A DNA stretch of 64,000 nt, taken from the NCBI RefSeq assembly GCF_046630445.1, contig NC_092333.1:355727001-355791000 (forward strand). Reading direction: 5' to 3'. The stretch comes from Rutidosis leptorrhynchoides (taxonomy: Eukaryota; Streptophyta; Magnoliopsida; Asterales; Asteraceae). The position numbers and the translations under genes are program-made. Of this stretch, positions 34,515-48,622 are shown piece after piece (position 1 is the first letter of the stretch; each line of letters begins with the position of its first letter). The notes beneath the pieces are model-generated. The model ran no database searches, was not told the DNA's origin, and was given only the letters and a program-made list of their open reading frames with translations.

Positions 34515-35955
34515 TGTTAAACATATAAGTGTTGCTAAATGTCTTTTTGCGAAGCCATCCTTTTTAAATCTAAAACAAATATATAAATGATTAAGATGGT
34601 CATTAAAGTCCCAACTAAAGAGATGTTCTCCACTTAATTAATCATTAAGCATTACTTACATGCTTAAGTATGCTTATCTTTTTATGATTAGTGTAATTTC
34701 CAAGAAGTCTTCATGTATAACACATGGGTCTTATTTTGAGTATTGTAAGTAACCAACGAATGCATATACTTGCAATCAAATGTTGACAAAATCTTTGAAG
34801 ACTTGTGATATGAACTTTAAAAGCTTGTGGTTTCTCAAGGGATAAAAATATGCATTTGTCTTTTAGGAAAATCAATGACACAATGCAAGGACTATGTGAC
34901 TTTTCTCTTTTACAAGCTCATGTCCACTTCAATGAATGCATCCAAAGTGTAAGATGAAGGTTAAGGACTTCCATGTGTATTAAGCATCTTTTGAAGGCTC
35001 TATATTGGGTAAACGAAGCCAAAAATTCAAAGAAGAAGAAGCTCCAACGGATATGTTGAAAAGCTGACAGAGGCTCCGCGATAGACTCCACGGTCGACCG
35101 TGGATCGATCGCAGTTTTGTCTGTCAAGTTTTTCTTGGACTATAAATACACCACTTTGCCAAACTAGAAGATCACCTCTTTTCAACATACTTTCAAAGTC
35201 AACTAATCTCTCAAGTCTCAAACACATATCTATAGAGGGATTATAAGAGAGAAAGAGAGATTCTACTTACACTAAGTAAATTTACATTGTAAACTTCATG
35301 CTTATCATTTGTATCTTTAAGTTTACTTTATGAGATACTTCCTTGGGGGGTCAAGGAAGTTAAATAGTTCTTGTGATGAGAAACACCATCTTACTTAGTG
35401 ATTCAACTTCCTTAAAGGGATCTAGAAAGTAGATTAATTCCATTGGAAATTAATACTTGTTCAAGGTGAAGACAAGTTTGATCTAAGTAAGGTTGGTGTG
35501 ACCTATTGAAGAACTATGAGAGATTGAGTTAGTAGAATTGATCTTGTGATAAGAGCATCGCTTGACTTAGTGATTCTTCTTTCTTAAAGGGATCTTGGAA
35601 GATGATTAATTCCATTGGGATTCAATACTAGCCCAAGGTGAAGACAAGTTTAATCTAAGTAAGTTGTTGTGGCATCTTAAAGATCATTTGGTCTAAACGG
35701 ATCTCCACCGGGTTTGGAGAAATTCTTAGTGAAGCTAACTCTCGATTAGTGAATCAGGGAGTGGATTAAGGAAGATTAGTTAACATCCTCCCGAACCACT
35801 ATAAATCCTTATGTTTGTGCACTTACATTCTTTACATATTGCATTAACAGACACAAATGCTTCCGCATTTAAAACTTATATTTTGATTGTTAAAGATTTT
35901 GAAAAAGTTTTAAGAAACCATTAAGTAACTATTCATCCCCCTCTAGTTACTTACA
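34515..35955 (+). repeat. Probable solo Copia (SIRE/Maximus-like) LTR
   Basis: The right end reads ATTCATCCCCCTCTAGTTAC-TTACA, the typical 3' end of plant SIRE-type LTRs. A TATA box (TATAAATACA, about 35142) separates a U3-like from an R/U5-like part. No primer site follows, so it is either solo or a fragment. The left boundary is uncertain and I could not find matching target duplications. It contains an internal tandem duplication (about 35375-35490 and 35553-35670, sharing AAAGGGATCT, TTAATTCCATTGG and AGGTGAAGACAAGTTT). Confidence 0.5.
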
Positions 35956-35958
35956 GTT

Positions 35959-36390
35959 CTGTCAGGTGCTTTGTACTCCACTTGAATTTTTTCAGGCAGT
36001 TGCGGTTTGGTACAGTTTGTACAGGCTTGTGCCTAGTTAACCTATTGTGGCTGCTTCTTTATGTCTCTTAGTTGTTTGGCGAGAGATTGTGTCTTATTCA
36101 TGAGGGTTTTGATGTCCTCCGTTTGATTGTTAAGCACGGAGAGTGGGGCAGATGATTAAGGTTGTTCACCACTATTTCAGTCATGATGATGCATAGTCAT
36201 ATTTTCGAGCAAATTCCATGCTTCGTCGGCAATTTGATTCATTAGATTTCCTTGAGCTGCAACGTCGACCGTCGTCCTATGGTTTACCATAAAACCATTG
36301 TAGACGGTGCAGATTTTGGCTTACCTTTCCAATTGTTGATTAGGACATTTCTTTAATAAAGCTTTAAAGCACTCTCATGCAGTGTAAAGA
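35959..36390 (-). pseudogene. Athila/Tat-like gag fragment
   Basis: One minus-strand frame reads TVYNGFMVNHRTTVDVAAQ, GNLMNQIADEAWNLLENM, then a coiled-coil-like stretch (NNQTEDIKTLMNKTQSLAKQ) and KIQVEYKAPDRT. This matches the plant gypsy gag pattern in which RTTVDAAAGG is followed by an EA-x-x-L-x-E-x-M helix. Four in-frame stops show decay. No other part of this element is seen. It is neighboured by the solo LTR on one side and a fold-back repeat on the other. Confidence 0.65.
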
Positions 36391-36690
36391 GACTGGCTGG
36401 TAGCTTTTAGCTTGTAGGTGGTAGCTTTTAGCTGGTAACTAGTAGCTTTTAGCTGGTAGCTGTTAGCTTTTTAGATAGGAGTATATTTTAGTGTTTGGTA
36501 GAGTAACTGAATCTGTTAAATAAAGAGTAAATTGACAAAAAAGTTAAAAGGTAAAAGTTAAACGCTAGTTCTAGTAGTTTTTAGCTTTTTTCCTCTATCT
36601 AAAAGCTTTAGGCTCTTTTAATCAAACATGACTTTTATGAAATATGAGCATTTTCATAAAAACTAGAAGCTCTTAAAAACGCTGCGCCAA
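36391..36690. mobile_element. Fold-back MITE candidate
   Basis: The left half repeats GGTAGCTTTTAGCTGG several times. The right half carries the inverted counterpart (TCTATCTAAAAGCTTTAGG against TTAGCTTTTTAGATAGGAG). It resembles small hAT-type MITEs, but exact termini and target duplication were not resolved. Confidence 0.4.
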
Positions 36691-36929
36691 ATATATCCAA
36701 CGTAATATAGGTGTTTATCTCTTGTTTTTTATCATTTATATATTTGAGTCAGTATAATGTTAAACTATATATTTGAGTCAACTGCAAGCGTCGATTTATT
36801 GGCGTCTTGACTACCGTTTAGAGCGTAAATTGAATTCCATGCATGATTTAAAACCCATGGAAATTTGATTCTACCATTTTCATGGCATCTCAATTTTATT
36901 TTAATTTTATTTTACTATTTCTTAAAAAA
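36691..36929. other. Unassigned AT-rich sequence
   Basis: No ORF, RNA or terminal repeat recognised. Confidence 0.5.
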
Positions 36930-37096
36930 ATGTTCCTACTTATTGGCCGGAGGTCCACTCCGAACAATCTCTTTATCCGTCGAATAGAGAGAGTTATGAC
37001 ATTCTCTACTTTTGAGAGTGTTTCACTCTGGGTGGAGAAATGACCTGTTTTTATTCTATAATAAGGGAAAGATTGTCTACATCTCACCTCCCTCAT
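36930..37096 (+). mobile_element. SINE body, left part (split by E4)
   Basis: Starts near TTGGCCGGAGGTCCACTCCG and runs to GTCTACATCTCACCTCCCTCAT. It continues after E4 at 45373 with ACACCATTCATGTGATATTGGG and a TTG tail. The GTCTACATC...CCTCC...ATTGGGTTTTGTTG order is that of Au-like plant SINEs. The tRNA-like head is not seen, so it is probably 5'-truncated. Confidence 0.6.
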
Positions 37097-39272
37097 TGTA
37101 ATGACCCAACCCGTCATTATACCGACCCGCTCCAACTTTGGATTCTTGGAAATAATCCTCGGTTCTATGATTTAAGGTTAGGAGTTAATTTTTTCTTTAT
37201 ACAACACATTAATATTAATAGTACGACGCCACAACTTATGTTTTCAAAAAAACTTCCAATTCGCCAATAAGTTTAAACAACGTTAATGTGTCTCATACAA
37301 TAATTTAAATATAAAAGTGGGCATAAACCAAGACCCATTTTAACATAACCAAAAGATAATTTCAACCCAAGAGTTTAAACTCCAAAAAAATACCGAGCAT
37401 GGTGATTGTGAATGCACTACCCAATCCTAAGTAGAATCCAAAAGCAAGTCTTCTAATGCAACCCGCAATAATCCACTAGTCCTCGCGATTACCCTACCCA
37501 CCTCTTCCATGCGAATCTATAAAAATATAAACAACTAAAGGGTAAGCTATAAAGCCTAGGGAGGATAAACATACTATATACATACATATGCATAAAATGA
37601 ATACGTATCACCAACACAAGTAATAAACACATACCGCATCCTTGTATAACTAAGCAAAGCTATACATAATGTACCACCATGTCAATCCGCAAGATTAGCT
37701 ACATCACAACCATATATATATACACAATACCCAAAAATCCCAAGGTTAACCCCTTAACCTTAAATCCATGAAAGTTGGTCGAAACCTCACGCGCCCTAGT
37801 GTATCCGAAAGCTCACGCGATACACTACCACAAACCACAGGACAATAGGGATGTCCGAACTACAAGAGATTCACTAGTGAAGCCGAACTACACAAGAGTC
37901 ACTACCCTAGGCCGCAACAACAACAATGGGAATGTCCGAACTACACACTACATTGTGAATCCGAACTACACGAGATTCACTAGTGAAGCCGAACTACACG
38001 AGAATCAATACCCAAATCACCTCAACAACATCAACAGGGTTGACCTACTTGCCAATGTAAATCCGAAACTCATGAGATTCACTACCGCATGGGTGGTAAC
38101 CCAAATGCATAAACGTGCCAAGTGGACCTAAACTCATAGGTCCATCATGCCACACATATGTAAAGTGAACCCGGACGCACAAGGATCACTCTACACCTCC
38201 CACACCCATCATATGCATACATACGCATATAATATATTTACACTCACCTTGTCACCTTGATGAATGCAAACCAAATCCGAAATCCGACAATGGAAAGTAC
38301 CTAATCCATTTATCACATAACAAACAACACAATTATGGTGGATTATAAACCAACCCAAATTGACAGTTAGTGCAATTTTGACCCAATTGCACTTCCAAGC
38401 ACAACCAATGCCCAAACTAACCAATAATCACTTAGGGCTAGTGAAAATGGCCCTATAACGTCAATAAAACCAAAACATAAATGTTAAGTACTTGTCTTCT
38501 CCAAATCCCTCACAAACCCTAATTTTGACCCATTTCAAAATCAAACTTCTGAATACACCCATTTGGTTCCAACACCAATATAATCACTAACCCTAGTGAT
38601 TACACCCAATTTACAAGCCCTAACATGGCCAATTAGTCTTCCAACCTAAAACCCACCAACAAGGGTCACCAACACCCACAACTAGCTTCAAACACCCATT
38701 TGTGAGCTAGATGGGTTTTCTCAAGAACATTAAGTTCAAACCCTAATCTTGATAATCAAATCAATAAATGAAATTCGGAGTTAGAACTTTCCACCACTAC
38801 CAAAATGTAGCCAAGAATGAGATGAACAACCTTAACACTTGCACTTTGAAGAGATTCCCACTTCTTCTTCCTCAAATCAAGCTTTCTCACTCTAAAAATG
38901 GGTTTCTCTCTCTAAGATAAGATGAGAGTATTTGTGTGGGTGAAATGAGATCCAAAATGGGATCTAGATCAGCTTTGAAGGCTCCAAACTGACACCCAAG
39001 TGAATTGACAAAAATGCCCCCTTTTTTTACAAAACAACAAAACTGCACAAAAACCCGTCGTGGACCGCCGGTCTAAAGTGGACCGTCGGTCCACTCCTGG
39101 CCTGCCTATTTCAAGAATCCCATGATGGACCGTCGGTCCAAAGTGGACTACTGATCCAGGTTGCACCTGTTTCCACTTTAGACTGAATTTGGACAGTCGG
39201 ACCAAAGTGGACCGCCGGTCTACACCTGAGCTGTTAACATTTGAATTTGTTTTCTAGATTTGCGATGTTACA
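37097..39272 (-). repeat. E4 left (3') LTR, 2176 bp
   Basis: Contains repeated phrases around TCCGAACTACACGAGATTC (37850-38010) and a cluster of TGGACCG(C/T)CGGTCCA palindromes (about 39060-39230). The short AT run near 37712 is a (TA)n of only a few units. Confidence 0.9.
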
Positions 39273-41650
39273 ACTCTACCCCACATGATTCGGATCGCGT
39301 CATCGCGATCTAAGCCTCATCGCAACCTGGAAAAGTACACCTTCTTCAACTTTTCGAGATCTCACACAACTCTGGAACCTTCGAGGGCACCATTGCATAC
39401 TATTGGTCTCACTTATTTAATACGCAACGTCCAAACCACACAACAAATCCTCCACAATTACTTGGCACACTCTAACTTACAACTTAGAGTATCATCGCGA
39501 ACCGACAATCTATTTGGGTCATCCGCACCAAGTACATAGTGATGTAATTTTCACACGCTCTCCGGTAACTCCAACCGACAAACAATCTTTCTCAACTCAC
39601 CACTTGTCCACCTTTCCAAGTGAACTTTTACTTTGACCGTCCGTTAAAGGAAAACCTTAACACTTTCGCACGTACAAGTTCTCAATACTCTAGAGAACTC
39701 ACTCTCAAATGCACTCACATCCACATGTTTGTAAGTGAGACACTCAAAGTCAATATCCTACGTCCCTCGTTCGCTCACCAATGGGACAACTTCTGACAAA
39801 TCGCTCGAACACGCCTATTAAACCGAGGCAACACCGTACCCTCCGGGTATATAACTCCCCCACTTAGGGTCTTAACCCCACACTCTTACCGCCAAGACGA
39901 CAACATCGCGCAGAATTTCAACATTCCATAATACACATGACCGGTCTCAACGTTGGTCATACACACTAATCCTTCGCAGACTTACTAAAAGGTACTCGAA
40001 CCTAGACATTTCAAATTAGTCAAATAGCTAACGCCCGCTAAACACCGCATCCAATCACAGTTGTATCTTCGGGTTTCTTACCATTACCAAAGTACAAAGT
40101 AATCACACCATCGGAGTCAAACATTACACTAGCAAGTATAAGGAGGCACCTGACGCAGTGTTATGTAATCTCCCACTACTACCACCGAGACTCAAAACTC
40201 GACCCTTACGGGGTCTACTCCCGGTGTCACACGTCACCCAACGTCTCCATGTCACACACTTGAACAAACCTCACGGCTAAAATGCCCACAACTCCCTAGC
40301 AACACCCACTAGTCACAATCCACCAAGGCCGCACAGCTAGCCTATTAACCCTTCCACTCATCCCTAAGGAGATGCTCGAAAACACCAAGGCTTACACCCT
40401 TCCAATTTTGTCATAACCATTAACACGGTCACTTTCCACATCAATTCTAGTCAACAACCATGACTCTACTCGTACACGTACGTGGCGGACGAAAGTGCCT
40501 CCGAAATGACACTACTACGCACACACACCCAAAACGTAGCCGACAAGAAGTGAACAACACTCGCCGCACACCTCACACGCACAAGTGGCCGACGATGAGT
40601 AAACAACACTCACCACACACCTCAAACCGTAATCATGATCAACGAAGAGTGAGATCCTACGGAGTCACTCACCACATTGCATCAAATTGCCAACGAAGAG
40701 CGAATCCTTATGCCAGGATGTCACTCGCCACATCACTCATAACGAGCAACCACACACAAAACTCTAGATAAGACGATCACACGTCACATACCCTCACATG
40801 GTGATATAACACCCGATACACTCTAACCCAACAACACACGCACACAAGAGAGCGGTACCCGCACAATGACTAAAAGTGTACACAACATCCTTTAGTGTAC
40901 TTAACACCGTGTATCACTAATCCCTAGGCGGTGTCCTAACACCGCGACTAACCCACCCATCACAATAAATGTGGCTTCTTAAGACCGCGACTAACCCACA
41001 TGTCACTAAACCCCGAGTGGTGTCTTAACACTGCGACTAACCCACCCGTCACGTAAAATGTGGTGTCTTAACACTGCGACTAAACCCACACTTAACCTCA
41101 TGCACACATGATGATATGGTATCGAACACCCGAACTAAAACCCATATCACATGCCAACACAATGTGGTATCGAACGCCCGAACTTTAAACCTACATCGCA
41201 TCCACGCTCTTTCGGCCTCGATTACTCAACGAGTAGTGTAACATCGTGCCCTGTATAGACTATAGTGAATGCTGGCGGATATCACTAACCGTACCATCGT
41301 GAATAAATTGTACTTATACATATACGCATAATCATTCTACTCACCAGGACATTATCCCATCCAATGTCCTACGGGTCTCATTCAAGCGACTTTAACGACC
41401 CAATACTTACCCAAATGCCTAAGCAAAATTGACTCGCACGATGGAGTCAAGGCATCACACATTAATCATACACTCCACCGAGTGCAACACAAAACCACAA
41501 ACGTAAGTTGACCGCTCGCTACAAATTATCTCCAACGGAGAATAAAGTTTAGCTAAGGCGTACATACACACCGCATGTTATAACAAAATGTACAACATAC
41601 GAATACTACAGTAAAAGTACCTAAACGTCTTCTCGCGACGCCCATCACCG
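39273..41650. other. E4 internal region without recognisable pol
   Basis: Relatively C-rich 2.4 kb on the plus strand where pol would be expected. I find no protease, RT or integrase motif. It contains a tandem array (about 40905-41100) whose unit includes CACTGCGACTAACCCACC and short repeats around CACTCGCCACATC (about 40550-40740). The last bases at the left end (39273-39290) form the polypurine tract on the minus strand. Confidence 0.6.
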
Positions 41651-42706
41651 CTAGTTCAGGGCACTCTGCCTTGCGATGCCTTTCTTCACGGCAATTGAAA
41701 CACACAAGCCACTACTTCTCGATAACAGGCACTCCCAAAACTTGTGACCACTTTCACCACAATTGAAACACCTAGACGCACTAGCACCCGACACTTTTTT
41801 CCCCACGCTACCCGTGCTCTCAAATACACTTATAGCTTTCTTGCTCGGAGCGCCAAACGAGTTAACCCTTCTCTCTCCCAAAGTATCACCAACCATCGTA
41901 GGAGCATACGATTCAAAACACTTAGCCACAGCAAATAGTTTAGCAAAAGAGTCTACTTTCCCAATGCTAATTTTCTCACGCAAATCATCATTCAAAGTAT
42001 TAAGAAAATGCTCCATAAATAACATATCGTTTCTCGTATATTCGAGACAAAATCGGGCCTTTGCCAAAAAGGTAGCCCTAAGAGTATTTAGGTCCATAGA
42101 CCCTTGTCACAAACTTCGCAACTCATCACGCATCCTAGTCAAATTGGCTTGCATCCGGAACTCCTCAAAGAATTTCTTCTTAAAATCATCCTATGATAAC
42201 CCTATAAACGGTTCCTCACCGACGATATCAAACTTATAATCCAACCAATTGTTCGCATTACCCCGCAACAAACTAGTTGCGAGTCTCGTTTTTTTGTCAG
42301 GAGGGCATTCACTCTTACGAAAACACCCTTCGACATTCGAGATCCAACTAGTACTTATCAAAGGATTGGGATCTCCGGCATACAAAGGAGGTTTAGTCAT
42401 CATAAAGTTCTTGTAAGTAAACTCCCATCTGACTATATTACCTCAAATACCATGATTAAGAGGAACATCCTCTCTACCACCTTCAACTTGAGGTCTAGGA
42501 AACCTCTTCTCGAACTCCGCTTGAACAATCATACCCATTTTTTCCTTAAAAAGTTAGGTTACTTGTCCTTCAATCGCCCCTTGAAAGACTTCTTTATCCT
42601 TCCTGGTAAAAACCGGCGAATAGTCTTCCAAAGCGGCCCCAATCTTAGCCGTCAACTCATCATCACCACCTTGCTTCCTGCTCGAAGTTCCGCTTCTCAT
42701 CTCCAT
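41651..42706 (-). pseudogene. E4 gag (Ty3/gypsy, chromovirus-like)
   Basis: Starts at the ATG at 42706 (MEMRSGTSSRKQGGDDEL). The capsid region includes PPLYAGDPNPLISTSWI, ECPPDKKTRLATSLL, NANNWLDYKFDIVG, then FLAKARFCLEYTRNDML and a zinc knuckle CFNCGESGHKFWEC (CX2CX4HX4C, all ligands present), ending at 41651. Frameshifts near 42550 and 42420 and stops near 42190 and 42100 break it. It forms the particle and binds RNA in related elements. It is the only coding part of E4, next to the primer site, so E4 would have depended on a pol supplied by another element. Confidence 0.8.
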
Positions 42707-43111
42707 TCTAAAGAACATAAAACTATTAAACAACGAAACACAAACAAACCATACACACAACACCGCCCCATCTTGCTTACCCGCCGTACATCAGTTGTTA
42801 GACACGATTTGCACTTGTAACAATGGTAGCTAGTCATTATTACGCGCACACGCCATCTCAACTCATTAGTACAACGACTATCTTGCTCGATGATATACAC
42901 AAACGCAAATGCAAACACAACTCACGCGATATAAGCACATACAAGAATAATATCACGATACAAGCCACAATCCTAGTTAGTTCACCTACACGCTAAGGCA
43001 CTAACCAAATCCCCGTTCCGACCCGTACTCCTACAAGTCCCGCAACAATTAAGCACATAGAAAGTCTAAGTATAGGCACCTATCTCAAGTCGCCTAAATC
43101 CATTAGACCAT

Positions 43112-43123
43112 GCTCTGACACCA
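43112..43123 (-). promoter_or_regulatory. E4 primer binding site
   Basis: TGGTGTCAGAGC on the minus strand, one base from the iMet-type TGGTATCAGAGC, 2 bp inside the right LTR. Confidence 0.85.
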
Positions 43124-43125
43124 CT

Positions 43126-45372
<2,247 letters not shown>

Positions 45373-45450
45373 CTCATACACCATTCATCTCATACACCAT
45401 TCATGTGATATTGGGTTTTGTTGTTGTTGTTGTTGTTGTTATTGTTGTAT
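45373..45450 (+). mobile_element. SINE 3' end with TTG tail (right part)
   Basis: After the CTCAT duplicate comes ACACCATTCAT twice, separated by CTCAT (a 16-bp tandem duplication), then GTGATATTGGGTTTTGTTG and a (TTG)n tail to about 45448. Confidence 0.6.
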
Positions 45451-45689
45451 ATATTGACCTGCTTTTACACTTTTTTATACATGATGATTATTTTCTCTAG
45501 GAATAAAAAAGAAAGAGAAAAGCAAACTCACTTAAATTTTACAAATAAATTTCTATAAAATAATTTATCAATAAATATAAATATAAGTTATACCAATAAA
45601 ATAAAATCATTCATTCTTCCCTCTAATATTCCACACTTCTCTTTTTAATTACTCGCCCCATTTTTGAAATAGGTCGGGAAATAAAATAA
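45451..45689. other. Unassigned AT-rich sequence
   Basis: No ORF or repeat boundary recognised. Confidence 0.5.
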
Positions 45690-45890
45690 GTTATTAACAC
45701 AAAATAAAAAAAAGTTATAAAGTATTTTGTATCTGGATTATTTGGGAAGACGAGTAATCAATCTCATATCTAATGTACACAATTCAGCAAAATCACTCTC
45801 TGACTACTTTCAACCCTTCTCTAGCCACCATAAGATTCGAACCTAAATCTACTCAAAGATATAAATGCCTAAACCGCTAAGCTATCTCGT
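45690..45890 (-). mobile_element. tRNA-derived SINE candidate
   Basis: On the minus strand the head has an A box (TAGCTTAGCGGTT) and a B box (GGTTCGAATCT) about 35 nt apart. A body of about 110 nt follows and ends in a T-rich tail (AACTTTTTTTTATTTTG). This is the structure of plant SINEs. I did not find the target duplication, and the ends are approximate. Confidence 0.55.
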
Positions 45891-46555
45891 GATACTTCTT
45901 AACATCTTTGTAAGTTAATATAAATTAAAAAATAAATTCATTTCAAATATTGAACCTCAAAGCGAAAGATATTGTTGATACAATCAAGATTTTCCTCTAT
46001 TCTTCAAACTGCAATAAACGCTCTGAAAAGATGAGTCATCACCTTCATCATCCGATCACTAATCCGGCAAACCAGCAATATTCTAAAACTAATCAATTTT
46101 TTGTTTCTTAATCTAATCAACAAACACTGATAAAAAGAAAACTCGTTCGATGAACTCCACCCCAATCCTCTCAATACCCACCTCTATCTTCACACCGACA
46201 ATGATTGGCAATCGTTTCTGACCAATTCAACCACGGCACGCTATCCCATATAAAATCAACGACCTCAAGGAGTTCGCAAAATTAAGAGATGATGAAGGCG
46301 ACTAGACTCTGGTTGAAAGAAGACGAAAAGGTAAGTAACAGTCCAATCTTTTAAATCGTGTTACCCTAGATCTCATTCATCGTTTCGGAAGGGATGATAG
46401 TCGCTGTACCGGTTACCGCCAAGAATGGGTCCCCACTAATAAAAAACCCAACGAACGGTGGACGACTAACCCTAATTCTAAAACCCACGTGACTTATTCC
46501 AATAATATTCCCTTAAAACGTAAACCTAACACTGATGGTAAGATAAATCCCACAT

Positions 46556-48487
46556 ATGAAAAAAGCAAGTATCACTTCCATAATGTTTTACGGGTACTCG
46601 GAGCAGTGGGGTAAACAAGATCTACATGCTTTCCTTTGCAGGTATGGTAAGATAAATGATATCTACATTCCCATGTTTAAGAGGCTTATGAATGGTAACA
46701 AATTCGGTTTCGCAAGATTTGAAGATGTCACCGACATTGATTTCTTACTCAAGAGGCTCAACTCCATATATGTGGGTAATTGGTGGTTTCGGGCTTTCAA
46801 AGCAATTGATCATAAACACAATGATGTAAACCCTAAAGCACCCGAGAAGGTGCATGACCAGCCCCCCTCGTCACCAAAAGTCAAGTCGGTCTCTATCCGG
46901 AACTATGGCAGGGTAGATGGTAGATCATGATGTGGTTGGTAATAAGGTACATCCTAATGCTAACCTCATTGATGACTTAAATGTCGTGGGTTGGTTTAAT
47001 AGGTGGGACTGTAACGGTAAGTTTAGGGTCATCTCGGTGGATGAAAATGATATCAACACGGGCCTTTTGAGTAGAGCTATCATCGAAAATGTGCTAAAAA
47101 TGGAATATATTGAGCATATAATGTTCCCCTGTGAAATGGAAAACCTAAATAATGTTGAAGTTAAATATCTTGGCTGAATGGAAGTAATGATAATCTTTGA
47201 ATCGGTAGACCAAGCCAACCAAATTCTAAACGCCAAGAACCATTGCGTGCATAAATGGCTATCTAATATTCGAAAATGGGACTTTAGTCATAGATATCAA
47301 GGACGGATTACGTGGCTAAACATTACAGGTATCCCGTTCAGTTTTGGAATGAGAATACGTTTAATTCAATCGAAAAATAGTCGGGTGAGCCTATCGACTT
47401 ACAAAATTGTTGTCTAAAAGGTAATCAAAATCTTGTGGTTGGTAAGGTACTGGTTAAACTTAACGACACACATTTGGTCCATGACATAGTTTGTGTTATG
47501 TCGGATAACTCGATCTTTTTTGCATATGTATCGAAAGAGATTAACAGTATTTTTGAGATCGATACAAACCCAGGAAAAGATGATAGTGATAATAGCGAGG
47601 GCCTATTGGAATTAGATTTCCACATTAATGATAAGAGTGACGAAGATGAAAAATCAACATATTCTAATGACGCGTCTTTTAGTTGCTTGAATCGTGTGGA
47701 GAATCCCGCTGACTTAGAAGATGAATCATCAAAGTGTCGCGTCTATGAAAGCAATTTTAGTGACATTAACCCCGGTAGGCCAGACTATCAGGTACCAGGA
47801 TCCCCAATCCCCTCGCCCGAGGCTGATTTGCTCCCTAACGGTTCAAATTGCAATAATAATGTTGAAAAAGACAAGGTGGATTATTCTATTGGGCCGGGTG
47901 ATAAGCTTGATGGGCCTGCTGCGTTTAGTAAAAATACTATGGGTGGGTCACCTACTATTCTTGGGCCTTACGATAATGATGGGATGTCTATTATTCTTGG
48001 ACCTAGTGTCGATGATGGGCCTCCCCATATTCCCAACATCACGCCTGGTACTGAATACATTCCATATAGGGGTAGCTGCTTACACGCTTTTGATAAGGTC
48101 ACAGTACCCAAACCTTTGTCGCCCCCGTCGTTAACAAAAAACAATTTCGCTGACCAGTTTGATGTCGAATGTCCACCTGTTTTCTTTCCTCCTCCTTTGC
48201 ATACTTACGATATCGACAACTTCCTTCCTCCAAAAATGCGTACTCATAACTATAACCATAACCTTGCTACATCGTCGACTATTAAACCACCGACTGCACC
48301 TGTCCTACCTTCGCCCTATGATAATAACTTGGGAACTAAAGGTGTCGAAACAAACAACCTTGACACACCTCAGATGCATGACGGGGAGGGATTGCAAACT
48401 AATAGGTCGAACAATCAAACCAAATCTGATAAGCGTACTAATAACAGCATCTCACTTAAGTCTTTATCGTATGCCAAATCAAAGTAG
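46556..48487 (+). pseudogene. LINE ORF1 (RNA-binding protein)
   Basis: The first block (46556-46930) is an RRM: TSIMFYGYSEQW, DLHAFLCRYGKINDIYIP and NKFGFARFEDV. The frame then shifts (46917-47417, with a TGA at 47175) through VVGWFNRWDCNGKFRV and HKWLSNIRKWDF, a conserved plant ORF1 middle region, and shifts back for 47435-48487. That last block begins VGKVLVKLNDTHLVHDIVCV and becomes a Ser/Asp/Pro-rich tail. No zinc knuckle is seen. In the family this protein binds the LINE RNA. It is followed about 135 bp later by ORF2. Confidence 0.78.
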
Positions 48488-48622
48488 TTCTCAGATATGT
48501 CACTTTTAAATAGGAGTGTGGGTCTTCAAGAGTTTGGGAATGATATTGGGCTTGAGTGGATCGGGCCTCCTATCGCAAAGTAATTTCCTTGTAAGTCGTT
48601 TTCTCCTCATCATTTTTTAAAT

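Noticed and set aside
34918-35227. Minus-strand ORFs in the Copia-like LTR
   Set aside because: They cross the TATA box and U3/R region and show no recognisable domain.
34515-35955. Exact target duplication for the Copia-like LTR
   Set aside because: Flanks ATCAA and GTTCT do not match and alternative ends gave no convincing pair, so the left boundary is left approximate.
39285-39539. 84-codon ORF beside the E4 left LTR
   Set aside because: No motif, not supported by a second copy, and it lies on the strand opposite to the element's sense.
48159-48509. Second frame across LINE ORF1 tail
   Set aside because: Low-complexity shadow of the 47435-48487 frame; no ORF1 motif.
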